Of a stretch of 64,000 nucleotides of DNA, positions 11,139-20,923 are shown piece after piece. Below the pieces are notes generated by a model that saw only the letters and a list, made by a program, of their open reading frames with translations, did not search any database and was not told where the DNA came from. Positions within the stretch are counted from its first letter, which is position 1, and each line of letters starts with the position of its first letter. Made by a program: the position numbers and the translations under genes. Location of the stretch: contig NZ_AMSG01000004.1 of assembly GCF_000300875.1 (NCBI RefSeq), forward strand, positions 124,001-188,000. Direction: 5' to 3'. The DNA is from Galbibacter marinus (GTDB lineage: Bacteria > Bacteroidota > Bacteroidia > Flavobacteriales > Flavobacteriaceae).

Positions 11139-11479
11139 TGGCTGTAGTACACAAATCAGAAATAAATTTGAATGTTGAACTCGATGAGAATAAGGTGCCT
11201 GAAAAATTGAGTTGGACCGCCAAAGATGGTGGGGTTGAAAATGAAGCAGCTAAGGCTGTATTGCTTTCTGTGTGGAACAGTGAGCAGCAAGAGACTCTTA
11301 AGATTGATTTATGGACTAAGGATATGCCAATGGATGAAATGAAAAAGTTTATGCATCAAACTTTGGTTTCTCTTAGTGATACCTTCTACAAGGCTACTCA
11401 GGATGAAAAGATGACCGCAACGATGAAGGACTTTTGTGATTATTTTGCAGAAAAACTTGAATTGACAAAAGATAAATAA
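11138..11479 (+). CDS. gldC: Gliding motility protein GldC
   Basis: 113 aa; SEINLNVELDENKVPEKLSWTAKDGG; TAATG overlap with gldB. Confidence 0.9.
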   Translation: MAVVHKSEINLNVELDENKVPEKLSWTAKDGGVENEAAKAVLLSVWNSEQQETLKIDLWTKDMPMDEMKKFMHQTLVSLSDTFYKATQDEKMTATMKDFCDYFAEKLELTKDK

Positions 11480-11494
11480 TTATTAGTTGTCTTA

Positions 11495-12100
11495 TTACTT
11501 TTGAATTTGTTTGTTGATCTGATCGATGTAATCTAATAACTCCTCTCTGCCAGTTCCATTAGAGGAGGAAGTAACGAAATAGTTAGGTGTTTCTTCCCAT
11601 AGATCATCAAGCATTGCTTGAAGGTAGGCCTGAATATTTCGCTCGATGGCTTTTGGTTTTAATTTATCCGCTTTAGTAAAGACTATTGAAAAAGGTATTT
11701 GATTCTCTCCAAGCCACTGCATGAATTCCATGTCGATAGCCTGAGGACTGTGCCTGATATCGATCAGGATAAAGGCCGACACCAATTGTTTGCGCTGTGA
11801 GAAATAAGAGGTGATAAACTTTTGAAATTTACTTTTAGCGGTTTTAGATACCCTTGCATAACCGTATCCTGGCAAATCCACTAAAAACCAATTTCCATTG
11901 ATTTTAAAATGATTAATCAGCTGTGTTTTTCCAGGTCGCCCAGAGGTCTTTGCAAGGCTCTTTCGCTCTGTAAGCATGTTGATAAGTGAAGATTTCCCCA
12001 CATTTGACCGGCCAATAAAGGCGTATTCTGGCAAGGGCTCATTAGGGCACCTACTTACATCGGTATTACTTATAACAAATGTTGCTGATTTAATCTGCAT
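11495..12100 (-). CDS. engB: Ribosome biogenesis GTP-binding protein YihA/YsxC (EngB)
   Basis: 201 aa; AFIGRSNVGKSSLINML, GRPGKTQLINHF, VDLPGYGYA, TKADKL. Confidence 0.95.
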   Translation of the reverse strand: MQIKSATFVISNTDVSRCPNEPLPEYAFIGRSNVGKSSLINMLTERKSLAKTSGRPGKTQLINHFKINGNWFLVDLPGYGYARVSKTAKSKFQKFITSYFSQRKQLVSAFILIDIRHSPQAIDMEFMQWLGENQIPFSIVFTKADKLKPKAIERNIQAYLQAMLDDLWEETPNYFVTSSSNGTGREELLDYIDQINKQIQK

Positions 12101-12109
12101 GTCGCGGAT

Positions 12110-12904
12110 TTAGAAATTTCGTTCCTTAAGCCATTGGTGTAAAATAGCATTAAATTCATTGGGGTGTTCCATCATCGGTGCATGACCACACTTTTTAATC
12201 CAGTAAAGGTCAGAATCCGGTAAAAGCTCATGAAATTCCTCGGCCACATTTGGAGGAGTTACATTATCGTTCTCACCCCAGATAATACAAGTAGGAGTAT
12301 GCATATGTGGAAGGTCTTTCGACATATTGTGTCGGATAGCACTCTTAGCAATAGCAAGAGTTTTGATAAGTTTACTACGATCATTGACCGTTGCATAAAC
12401 TTCATCTATTATTTCTTTAGTAGCTACCTTTGGATCGTAAAAAACTTCCTCGGCCTTTTTCTTCATAAACTCATAATCGCCACGTTTGGGGTATCCATCA
12501 CCCATAGCGCTTTCATATAATCCCGAGCTTCCAGTGATTACTAGTGCTTTTACTTTAGTAGGGAATAGCTTCGTATGTAGTAGGCCAATATGTCCTCCAA
12601 GAGAATTTCCTAACAAAATGACTTCTTCAAGTCCTTTGTGTGTTATAAACTTTTCAAGATTGGTTGCAAAGCTCTTCACATTAGTCTTTAGCAACGGCAT
12701 AGTGTATATTGGAAGTTCAGGGATTAATACTTTGTAACCTTTAGAGGAAAAATAAGCTGCTACACCATCAAAATTACTGAGTCCACCCATTAGTCCATGT
12801 AGTACAATCATAGGTGTGCCTTCTCCCACTTCTAAGTAAGTAAATTTACCTTCCTTCTTTAAATCGTGTACCATTAAGGGTTTGTTACATTTCTTCGGAA
12901 ACAA
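12110..12904 (-). CDS. Alpha/beta hydrolase
   Basis: 264 aa; LHGLMGGLSNFD oxyanion region, nucleophile elbow LGNSLGGHIG, C-terminal CGHAPMMEHP. Confidence 0.88.
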   Translation of the reverse strand: MFPKKCNKPLMVHDLKKEGKFTYLEVGEGTPMIVLHGLMGGLSNFDGVAAYFSSKGYKVLIPELPIYTMPLLKTNVKSFATNLEKFITHKGLEEVILLGNSLGGHIGLLHTKLFPTKVKALVITGSSGLYESAMGDGYPKRGDYEFMKKKAEEVFYDPKVATKEIIDEVYATVNDRSKLIKTLAIAKSAIRHNMSKDLPHMHTPTCIIWGENDNVTPPNVAEEFHELLPDSDLYWIKKCGHAPMMEHPNEFNAILHQWLKERNF

Positions 12905-13070
12905 ATATAGCGAATTAGGATATATTTTATAACATTTCTCCGCTGATGCTGTGAATTAAATGTGAAAAACGACACATTACAAATCATATCTCCTTTTAAG
13001 TCAGTTATTAACAATTTACGAAGCTAGAGTTTTACAGAGGCTTTCACGGAAATTAAAGAATTTATCAACA

Positions 13071-13126
13071 AAGTGGTAAAAAGTGGTAAAAAGTGATTAT
13101 TTGTGGTAAATATTTCTCTATATTTG
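13071..13126 (+). promoter_or_regulatory. MraZ operator (four 10-bp-phased boxes) overlapping the dcw promoter
   Basis: aagtggtaaa / aagtggtaaa / aagtgattat / ttgtggtaaa in exact 10-bp register (13071, 13081, 13091, 13101), followed by TATATTTG -10-like element at 13119-13126. Confidence 0.75.
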
Positions 13127-13153
13127 AAAAGTAAACATTTAAAAGAGTTAGAC

Positions 13154-13636
13154 TTGATTCAATTTTCGGAAGAATATGAGTGTAAGGCAGATAGCAAGGG
13201 ACGCATTATGGTGCCTTCTTCTCTGCGCGCTAAATTGGCGCCCGTTTTGGGTGATGGTTTGGTGTTAAAACGCTCGATTTTTCAAAAATGCCTTGAGGTA
13301 TATACCATGGCAGCATGGGAAAAAGAAATGAAGCAGGTCGCAAAATTAAACCGTTTCGTTAAAAAGAATAATGATTTTATAAGGCAGTTCACCGCTGGAG
13401 TTCGAGTTGTAGAAATCGATTCAAATGGGAGATTGAGCATGCCGAAGAATCTTATTGCTTTTGCAGGAATCGAAAAAGAAGTTGTGCTTTCAGAATCCAT
13501 CGATCGTATTGAGATTTGGGATAAACAGCGCTATTACGATGTTTTAGATCAGGGAGCGGATTCGTTTTCTGATTTAGCGGAAGAGGTTATGGGAGGTTTT
13601 GAAATAGAACAAGAAGATGGAGATGGAATATCATAG
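13154..13636 (+). CDS. mraZ: Division/cell wall cluster transcriptional regulator MraZ
   Basis: EYECKADSKGRIMVPSSLR and a second AbrB-like repeat (VVEIDSNGRLSMPKNLI). TTG 13154 proposed as start; the ORF-track GTG 13103 lies inside the operator repeats. Confidence 0.88.
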   Translation: MIQFSEEYECKADSKGRIMVPSSLRAKLAPVLGDGLVLKRSIFQKCLEVYTMAAWEKEMKQVAKLNRFVKKNNDFIRQFTAGVRVVEIDSNGRLSMPKNLIAFAGIEKEVVLSESIDRIEIWDKQRYYDVLDQGADSFSDLAEEVMGGFEIEQEDGDGIS

Positions 13637-14519
13637 ATCAGTATTATTACAAGAGACAGTTGATGGTCTTAATATCAAAGAGGACGGAGTTTATGTGGAT
13701 GTTACCTTCGGAGGTGGAGGTCACTCTAAAGAGATATTAAATCGTCTCGGAGCAAAAGGAAAATTGTACGGTTTTGATCAAGATGAGGATGCTAAGAATA
13801 ATGCAATTGATGATGAGCGTTTTGTGTTGATTCCTCAAAACTTTAGACATATTAAACGTTTTTTGAAATTTTATGGTGTGCAAAGCGTCGACGGAATCCT
13901 TGGCGATTTCGGGGTTTCATCTCATCAGTTTGATGTTCCTGAACGTGGTTTTTCAACGCGTTTTGATGCGGATCTCGATATGAGAATGAGCAAACAAAAC
14001 ACCCTAAGTGCCTATGATGTGGTAAATACCTACGATCAAGGTGATCTTAAGCGTGTCTTTGGCCTTTATGGAGAGCTGAAAAATGCGGGAAGTATTGCGG
14101 CGGCTTTAGTTGAAAAACGGGCTGAGCAGCCAATAAAGACAACCGAAAATTTAAAGAATAGTTTACGAAAGTTTTTGCCAGCTTATAAAGAGAATAAAAT
14201 ATTAGCCCAACTCTACCAGGCTATTCGAATAGAGGTTAATCAGGAGGTAGAGGTGCTTAGAGAATTTTTATTACAGACACCAGAGTTAATTAAACAAAAA
14301 GGGCGATTGAGTTTGATAAGCTACCATTCATTAGAGGATCGTTTGGTGAAACGCTTTATAAGGAGTGGGAAGTTTGAAGGAGAAGTTGAAAAGGATTTTT
14401 ATGGAAACCCACAAGTTCCTTTTAAAAAGGTTTCTGGTTTAATTGTGCCTTCAAAACAGGAGATTGAAATTAATAGTAGAGCGAGAAGCGCAAAATTGCG
14501 AATCGCAGAAAAACTATAA
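13617..14519 (+). CDS. rsmH: 16S rRNA (cytosine1402-N4)-methyltransferase
   Basis: 300 aa; YHRSVLLQETVDGL, YVDVTFGGGGHS, GILGDFGVSSHQFD, SYHSLEDRLVK. Confidence 0.96.
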   Translation: MEMEYHRSVLLQETVDGLNIKEDGVYVDVTFGGGGHSKEILNRLGAKGKLYGFDQDEDAKNNAIDDERFVLIPQNFRHIKRFLKFYGVQSVDGILGDFGVSSHQFDVPERGFSTRFDADLDMRMSKQNTLSAYDVVNTYDQGDLKRVFGLYGELKNAGSIAAALVEKRAEQPIKTTENLKNSLRKFLPAYKENKILAQLYQAIRIEVNQEVEVLREFLLQTPELIKQKGRLSLISYHSLEDRLVKRFIRSGKFEGEVEKDFYGNPQVPFKKVSGLIVPSKQEIEINSRARSAKLRIAEKL

Positions 14520-14523
14520 GGCC

Positions 14524-14844
14524 ATGAGGGAAGGTATATTGGACATATTAAAGGGTAAGTTTTTGGTTAGTGATGACGCCTTCAAGAACTGGAGATTTAT
14601 ATTGTTTGCCTCTACTTTGGCAGTGATCATGATTTCTAGTGCGCACAATGCGGATAAGAAGGTTCATGAACTTGCAAAATTAAATAACAGAGTGTTAGAG
14701 CTAAGAAGTGAATTTGTGGATGTGCGTACACAGGTTCAACAAGTGAGATTGGAGTCGCATATTACATCAAAAGTGGAGTTTATGGGGTTAAAGCCATCAT
14801 TGAATCCACCTAAAAAAATAAAAGTAGTAGGAGATAATAAGTAA
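14524..14844 (+). CDS. ftsL: FtsL-like cell division protein
   Basis: About 106 aa; single TM then coiled coil; positioned between rsmH and the division PBP. ATG 14524 preferred over the 14443 ORF start, which lies inside rsmH. Confidence 0.75.
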   Translation: MREGILDILKGKFLVSDDAFKNWRFILFASTLAVIMISSAHNADKKVHELAKLNNRVLELRSEFVDVRTQVQQVRLESHITSKVEFMGLKPSLNPPKKIKVVGDNK

Positions 14845-14846
14845 TT

Positions 14847-16844
14847 ATGCCAATAACGGATAAATCCATATTGAGTCGATTGTATTTTGTAGCAGGCTGT
14901 ATGTTTTTGCTTGCATTGGCTATTGGTGTAAAGCTTGTAGGTATTCAGTTCATTGACGGGGATAAGTACAGGGCGCTTTCTCAAAAACGTACAATTAAGA
15001 ATTTTACCATAGAGCCCAAGCGCGGTAATCTGTATTCTGATGACGGGAGTCTATTGGCTACATCGGTGACCAAATACGACATTCGGTTCGATGCACTTAC
15101 GCCCAGTAGAGCTGTATTTGAAGATCATATAAAACCGCTATCTGATTCTCTTTCTACAGTTTTAGGGAGACCTTCTTCTTATTACCAAAATTTGATGAAG
15201 GAGGCTAGAATTGAAAAAAACAGGTATTTGTTGATCGCTCGTGATTTAGGTTATACGAAATACATGCAAATCAAAGGGTTTCCGATGTTTAACCTTGGAC
15301 CTTATAAAGGAGGTTTTATTGTGGAACAAGAAACTCAAAGGGAATATCCCTTAGGAGGTATTGCACATCGAAGTGTAGGATATGAGAGAGAGAACGGTCC
15401 TAGCGTTGGACTTGAGGGTGCTTTCGGGCAATTCTTAAGAGGAGAAGAAGGACATCGTTTAAAGCAAAAAATTGCACAAGGGCAGTGGAAGCCAATTACG
15501 GATTATAATGAAATTGAGCCTAAGGATGGTTATGATGTAGTGTCGACTATCAATGTTAATATCCAAGATATCGCACACCATGCCTTACTTACCCAGTTAG
15601 AAAAGTATAAGGCAATGCACGGAACGGTGGTTGTTATGGAAGTTAAGACTGGAGAAATTAAAGCTATTTCAAATTTAGGTAGGACTTCCGGAGGAAAATA
15701 TTTCGAGCGTTTAAATTATGCAGTGGGTGAGTCTCATGAGCCTGGATCTACGTTCAAATTGTTTTCAATGATAGCGGCTTTGGAAGACCACGCAGTGGAT
15801 ACCAGTGATGTCATAGATACTGGAAAAGGAGTAATCTCCTTCTATGGTAAAAAGGTAAGAGATTCAAAATGGGGTGGCTATGGTGAACTAAGTGTATCGG
15901 ATATTTTAGTTCGATCTTCCAATGTTGGAATCGTTAAAATTATTGATGATTTCTACGGTGATCAACCTGAGAAATTTGTCAATCGTCTATATAATATGGG
16001 GCTTAATGATAAGTTAGGTTTAGCCATAAAAGGAGAAGGCGTGCCTTATATACCCCATCCAAATGATAAAGAGCGTTGGAGTGGTATTGCGTTACAGTGG
16101 ATGGCCTATGGTTATGGCGTGTCTATGACTCCATTACAAACCTTGGCTTTTTACAACGCAGTTGCTAATGATGGTGAATTGTTAAAGCCTAGACTTATAA
16201 AAGAAGTACGGGATTGGGATAAGGTCATTCACAAATTTGATAAGGAAGTTTTGAATCCTTCTATATGCTCCTCAGAGACACTGAAGAAAGTTCAAGCGAT
16301 GCTGGAGAATGTAGTTAAATCGGATTATGGGACAGGGCATGGGTTGTATTCTGAGAATTTCTCAATGGCCGGAAAGACAGGTACCGCACAGAAGAATTAT
16401 GCTGATAAGAGTAAGCTTAAATATATCTCAAGTTTTGCAGGATACTTTCCTGCAGATGAACCTAAATATTCTTGTATCGTGGTAATTCACGAGCCAGATA
16501 AAGGTGTAGGGTATTATGGAGCGGATGTTTCAGGTCCAGTATTTAAAGCCATTGCTCAGAAGATTTATATTAATTCACCGCTGATTGATACCATCGATGA
16601 ATTAAATAAAGAAGATAGCGATTTGCTAGAGGATTATAAATCCTACTATGCAAAGGTTAAACAAAACAATTCCATCATTCCTAATGTAAAAGGGATGAGT
16701 GGGATGGATGCTGTTTCCATTTTAGAAAACCTAGGTCTTAGAGTAAAGATTCAAGGATCTAACGGAGGGACTGTTGAGAGTCAGTCTTTGGAAAGTGGTG
16801 CAAAAGTAGAGTCAGATAAAACTATCGTATTAAAGCTAACGTGA
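14847..16844 (+). CDS. ftsI: Penicillin-binding protein (FtsI/PBP2-type transpeptidase) with C-terminal PASTA domain
   Basis: 665 aa; EPGSTFKLFSMIAALE (SxxK), SSN, KTGTAQ; C-terminal IPNVKGMSGMDAVSILENLGLRVKIQG PASTA. Confidence 0.93.
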   Translation: MPITDKSILSRLYFVAGCMFLLALAIGVKLVGIQFIDGDKYRALSQKRTIKNFTIEPKRGNLYSDDGSLLATSVTKYDIRFDALTPSRAVFEDHIKPLSDSLSTVLGRPSSYYQNLMKEARIEKNRYLLIARDLGYTKYMQIKGFPMFNLGPYKGGFIVEQETQREYPLGGIAHRSVGYERENGPSVGLEGAFGQFLRGEEGHRLKQKIAQGQWKPITDYNEIEPKDGYDVVSTINVNIQDIAHHALLTQLEKYKAMHGTVVVMEVKTGEIKAISNLGRTSGGKYFERLNYAVGESHEPGSTFKLFSMIAALEDHAVDTSDVIDTGKGVISFYGKKVRDSKWGGYGELSVSDILVRSSNVGIVKIIDDFYGDQPEKFVNRLYNMGLNDKLGLAIKGEGVPYIPHPNDKERWSGIALQWMAYGYGVSMTPLQTLAFYNAVANDGELLKPRLIKEVRDWDKVIHKFDKEVLNPSICSSETLKKVQAMLENVVKSDYGTGHGLYSENFSMAGKTGTAQKNYADKSKLKYISSFAGYFPADEPKYSCIVVIHEPDKGVGYYGADVSGPVFKAIAQKIYINSPLIDTIDELNKEDSDLLEDYKSYYAKVKQNNSIIPNVKGMSGMDAVSILENLGLRVKIQGSNGGTVESQSLESGAKVESDKTIVLKLT

Positions 16845-18322
16845 TCGTATTAAAGGACATATTGTACAAAGTTAAGATCGATGCCGTATACGGCAATACC
16901 GATACGCATATCAATGCGGTGCACTTCGATTCTAGGAAGGTGTCCTTGGATGATGTGTTTGTTGCCGTTCCTGGTACTGCGGTGGATGGTCATGATTATA
17001 TCACAAAGGCTATTGAGAGCGGTGCAATTGCGGTGATTTGTGAGCGTTTACCTGCTGAACTCATCAATGGGGTAACATATATTAGCGTTGAAAGTGCACA
17101 CCATGCCTTGGCTATTATGGCTTCTAACTTTTATGATAATCCATCTAAGAATTTAAAGCTTATAGGGGTTACTGGTACCAATGGAAAAACAACCATCGCT
17201 AGCCTATTATATGAGCTCTTTAAAAAAGCAGGTTATAAAACTGGTCTTCTCTCTACTGTAAAAGTGATGGTAGGTCAAGATAGACACCCAGCCACACATA
17301 CTACACCAGATCCAATGGCTATCAATGGATATTTAAAATCCATGAATTTGGCTGGGGTGGAATACTGTTTTATGGAAGTGAGTTCTCATGGGATTGATCA
17401 ACAACGTACTGCCGGTCTTGAATTTGTAGCAGGTGTATTTAGTAATTTGACACATGATCACCTAGATTATCACAACAGTTTTGCAGCCTACCGAGATGTT
17501 AAGAAAAGATTTTTCGATGAGCTCTCTCCAAAGGCTTTTGCACTGATAAATGTGGATGATAAAAATGGGGCTTTTATGCTCCAAAATAGCAAGGCTAGAA
17601 AGGTGACTTATGCTTTAAAAACCTATGCTGATTACAAGGCACAAATTCTAGAAAATCAATTCCACGGGTTACTACTTAAAATTGATAACAATGAGGTTTG
17701 GTCTAAGTTAATTGGAAATTTCAATGCCTATAATTTATTGGCGGTTTACGCTGTGGCCATTGAGCTTGGATTGGAAAAAATAGAAGTGCTTCAGTATTTA
17801 AGTGAATTGGAGAGTGTAGGTGGAAGGTTTCAGTATTTTATTTCACAAAGTGAAATTACAGCAATTGTGGATTACGCACATACGCCAGATGCCTTAAAGA
17901 ATGTCTTAGAAACAATCAATACCATTCGAACTGGTAATGAGAGCTTAATTACAGTGGTAGGTTGTGGTGGTGATCGCGATGCAACCAAACGACCTCTGAT
18001 GGCCAATATAGCCGCTTCACTAAGCAGTAAAGCCATATTTACCTCGGATAACCCGAGAACAGAGGATCCGGAGAAAATATTGCAGGAGATGGAGGCTGGT
18101 GTAGAACCTCAATTTTACAATAAAACCTTAACCATTTTGGATAGAAGACAAGCCATACGAACTGCTTGTCAACTGGCGCAAAAGAATGACATTATATTAA
18201 TCGCAGGGAAAGGACATGAGAACTATCAGGAAATAAATGGAGTTCGCAGAGAATTTGATGATATGAAAATTGTAACAGAACTACTAAATAATATGAATCA
18301 ACATTCCCAAGGGAATGTATAA
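16841..18322 (+). CDS. murE: UDP-N-acetylmuramoyl-L-alanyl-D-glutamate--2,6-diaminopimelate ligase
   Basis: 493 aa; VTGTNGKTTIASLLYELF, HTTPDPMAINGYL, DNPRTEDPEKI (DNPR motif of mDAP-adding enzymes). GTG start overlaps the previous stop. Confidence 0.95.
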   Translation: MIVLKDILYKVKIDAVYGNTDTHINAVHFDSRKVSLDDVFVAVPGTAVDGHDYITKAIESGAIAVICERLPAELINGVTYISVESAHHALAIMASNFYDNPSKNLKLIGVTGTNGKTTIASLLYELFKKAGYKTGLLSTVKVMVGQDRHPATHTTPDPMAINGYLKSMNLAGVEYCFMEVSSHGIDQQRTAGLEFVAGVFSNLTHDHLDYHNSFAAYRDVKKRFFDELSPKAFALINVDDKNGAFMLQNSKARKVTYALKTYADYKAQILENQFHGLLLKIDNNEVWSKLIGNFNAYNLLAVYAVAIELGLEKIEVLQYLSELESVGGRFQYFISQSEITAIVDYAHTPDALKNVLETINTIRTGNESLITVVGCGGDRDATKRPLMANIAASLSSKAIFTSDNPRTEDPEKILQEMEAGVEPQFYNKTLTILDRRQAIRTACQLAQKNDIILIAGKGHENYQEINGVRREFDDMKIVTELLNNMNQHSQGNV

Positions 18323-18351
18323 TGAGATAATTAAAGGATAGACGATAACGT

Positions 18352-19581
18352 ATGTTGTATTATTTGTTTGAATTTTTAGAAAATGAGTATGATTTCCCTG
18401 GAGCAGGGCTGTTTCAGTTCTTGACCTTTAGGGCTGCTGCTGCGGTGTTGTTGTCTTTATTGATCTCCACCATTTTCGGAAAGCGAATCATCAATTATCT
18501 AAGATCACAACAAATTGGAGAAAGTGTTAGGGAGTTAGGCTTGCAGGGGCAGACACAAAAAGCGGGAACGCCTACCATGGGTGGGATCATAATCATTTTA
18601 TCAACCCTGATTCCAGTGCTATTATTTTCTAAGCTTGACAATATTTATATCATCATTCTCATAGTGACGACTCTTTGGATGGGTGTGATTGGCTTTGTGG
18701 ATGATTATATCAAAATATTTAAAAGAGATAAGGAAGGTTTAAAAGGAAGATTTAAAATTCTTGGTCAGATTGGTATTGGAATTATCGTAGGAGCCACACT
18801 TTATTTTCATCCCCAGGTAACTGTTAAGGAGGAACTAAAGCTTACCAATGCCACTGAGGTGGTTTCCACAGGAACAAAGACTGAGTATGGAGAGGAAGAG
18901 AAATCAACTAAGACCACTATTCCTTTTGTGAAAAATAATGAATTTGATTACGCCATGCTTGTACAGTGGCTTGGAGATAACTATAAAAGTTATGCTTGGC
19001 TAATCTTTATTCCAGTGGTGATTTTTATCATTACTGCCGTGTCAAATGGAGCAAATTTGACAGATGGAATTGATGGCTTAGCCGCTGGGACATCGGCCAT
19101 AATAGTTATCACCTTGGGTATTTTCGCTTGGGTCTCTGGTAATATCATATTTTCTGATTATTTGAACATTATGTATATCCCTAGGGTCGGTGAAATTACA
19201 GTCTTTATAGCAGCATTTGCTGGGGGGCTTGTAGGATTTTTATGGTATAATGCCTTTCCGGCTCAAGTGTTCATGGGTGATACAGGAAGCTTGACCATAG
19301 GAGGGATTATTGCGGTTATTGCGATCGCTATTCGTAAGGAATGGTTGATTCCTATTATGTGTGGAATTTTCCTAGCCGAGAACTTATCAGTGGTATTGCA
19401 GGTAAGTTACTTTAAGTACACTAAGAAAAAATTTGGAGAGGGACGTCGTGTGTTTTTAATGGCACCTCTTCATCATCACTACCAAAAGAAGGGTTATCAC
19501 GAGAGTAAAATCGTAACTCGATTTTGGATTGTGGGCATATTGCTAGCCATTATAACTATTGTCACTCTAAAACTAAGATAG
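18352..19581 (+). CDS. mraY: Phospho-N-acetylmuramoyl-pentapeptide-transferase
   Basis: 409 aa; [51 protein letters not shown]. Confidence 0.96.
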   Translation: MLYYLFEFLENEYDFPGAGLFQFLTFRAAAAVLLSLLISTIFGKRIINYLRSQQIGESVRELGLQGQTQKAGTPTMGGIIIILSTLIPVLLFSKLDNIYIIILIVTTLWMGVIGFVDDYIKIFKRDKEGLKGRFKILGQIGIGIIVGATLYFHPQVTVKEELKLTNATEVVSTGTKTEYGEEEKSTKTTIPFVKNNEFDYAMLVQWLGDNYKSYAWLIFIPVVIFIITAVSNGANLTDGIDGLAAGTSAIIVITLGIFAWVSGNIIFSDYLNIMYIPRVGEITVFIAAFAGGLVGFLWYNAFPAQVFMGDTGSLTIGGIIAVIAIAIRKEWLIPIMCGIFLAENLSVVLQVSYFKYTKKKFGEGRRVFLMAPLHHHYQKKGYHESKIVTRFWIVGILLAIITIVTLKLR

Positions 19582-20913
19582 ATGCTGTTGGTTGTACTAG
19601 GCGGTGGTGAGAGTGGAGTTGGTAGCGCCATATTGGCAAAAAAACACGGGTTTGATATTTTTCTTTCCGATAAAGGTAAGATTAAAGATCACTATAAAAA
19701 CGTTCTTGTAGATTTTGGAATTAATTGGGAGGATGAAAAGCATACGGAGGCTGATATTTTAAAGGCTGATTTAGTTGTGAAAAGCCCTGGAATACCTGAT
19801 AGCGCTCCCCTTATAGTAAAGCTTTTAGAGCTAGGGGTGCCGGTTATCTCTGAGATTGAGTTTGCATCGCGCTATACGGATGCTATGCTTATCGGGATTA
19901 CTGGGAGTAATGGGAAAACCACCACAACGATGTTAACCAATCACTTGCTATCTGCTGGTGGATTGAAGGTAGGTATGGCAGGAAACATAGGTGACAGTTT
20001 TGCGCAGATGGTTGCTCAAAGGGACTTGGATTACTACGTGCTTGAAATTAGTAGTTTTCAGCTCGATGGAATTGAGGATTTTGCTCCGCATATCGCTATT
20101 GTAACCAATATAACCCCTGATCATTTGGATCGTTATGATTACAAATTTGAAAATTATATCGCTTCAAAGTTTAGGATTACAATGAATCAAACTGAAGAGG
20201 ATTATCTGATTTACGATTATGACGATCCAGTGATTGCAGAGTGGTTGCAAAACAACAAAATACATGCCCGACTTCTTCCATTTTCCATAGAAAAGAAACT
20301 TGAACAAGGCGCATATTTAGAAGATAATAAAATAGTAATAACGATAGATAAACACCATTTTCAGATGTCAACAGATACTTTAGCACTTGAAGGAAAACAC
20401 AATGTTAAGAATGCAATGGCGGCTTCAACAGTAGCCCAATTGCTGAAAATTAGAAAGGCTACTATTCGTGAAAGCCTAGAGAATTTTCAAGGTGCAGAGC
20501 ACCGACTAGAAAAAGTACTAAAGATTCAAAATGTTCATTACATCAATGATTCTAAGGCTACCAATGTCAATGCCACCTATTATGCTCTTGATAGCATGAG
20601 TACTCCTACTGTATGGATTGTAGGAGGTCAAGACAAAGGGAATGATTATCTAACCCTTATGCCACTTGTAAGAGAAAAGGTTAAAGCGATCGTTTGTCTT
20701 GGGTGGGATAATGCTAAGATCATTGAAACTTTTGGAAGTGTTGTGGAGTTTATAGTGGAGACAACCTCCATGGAGGATGCTGTTAGAGTAAGTAAAGAAG
20801 TAGCACAACCAGGTGATTCAGTGTTATTATCACCAGCATGTGCTTCATTCGATCTGTTTTTGAATTATCAAGACAGAGGAGATCAGTTTAAAGAACAAGT
20901 AAGAAAATTATAA
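19582..20913 (+). CDS. murD: UDP-N-acetylmuramoylalanine--D-glutamate ligase
   Basis: 443 aa; ITGSNGKTTTTMLTNHLL, ITPDHLDRYD, NDSKATNVNATYYAL. Confidence 0.95.
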   Translation: MLLVVLGGGESGVGSAILAKKHGFDIFLSDKGKIKDHYKNVLVDFGINWEDEKHTEADILKADLVVKSPGIPDSAPLIVKLLELGVPVISEIEFASRYTDAMLIGITGSNGKTTTTMLTNHLLSAGGLKVGMAGNIGDSFAQMVAQRDLDYYVLEISSFQLDGIEDFAPHIAIVTNITPDHLDRYDYKFENYIASKFRITMNQTEEDYLIYDYDDPVIAEWLQNNKIHARLLPFSIEKKLEQGAYLEDNKIVITIDKHHFQMSTDTLALEGKHNVKNAMAASTVAQLLKIRKATIRESLENFQGAEHRLEKVLKIQNVHYINDSKATNVNATYYALDSMSTPTVWIVGGQDKGNDYLTLMPLVREKVKAIVCLGWDNAKIIETFGSVVEFIVETTSMEDAVRVSKEVAQPGDSVLLSPACASFDLFLNYQDRGDQFKEQVRKL

Positions 20914-20923
20914 TAGTATAAAG

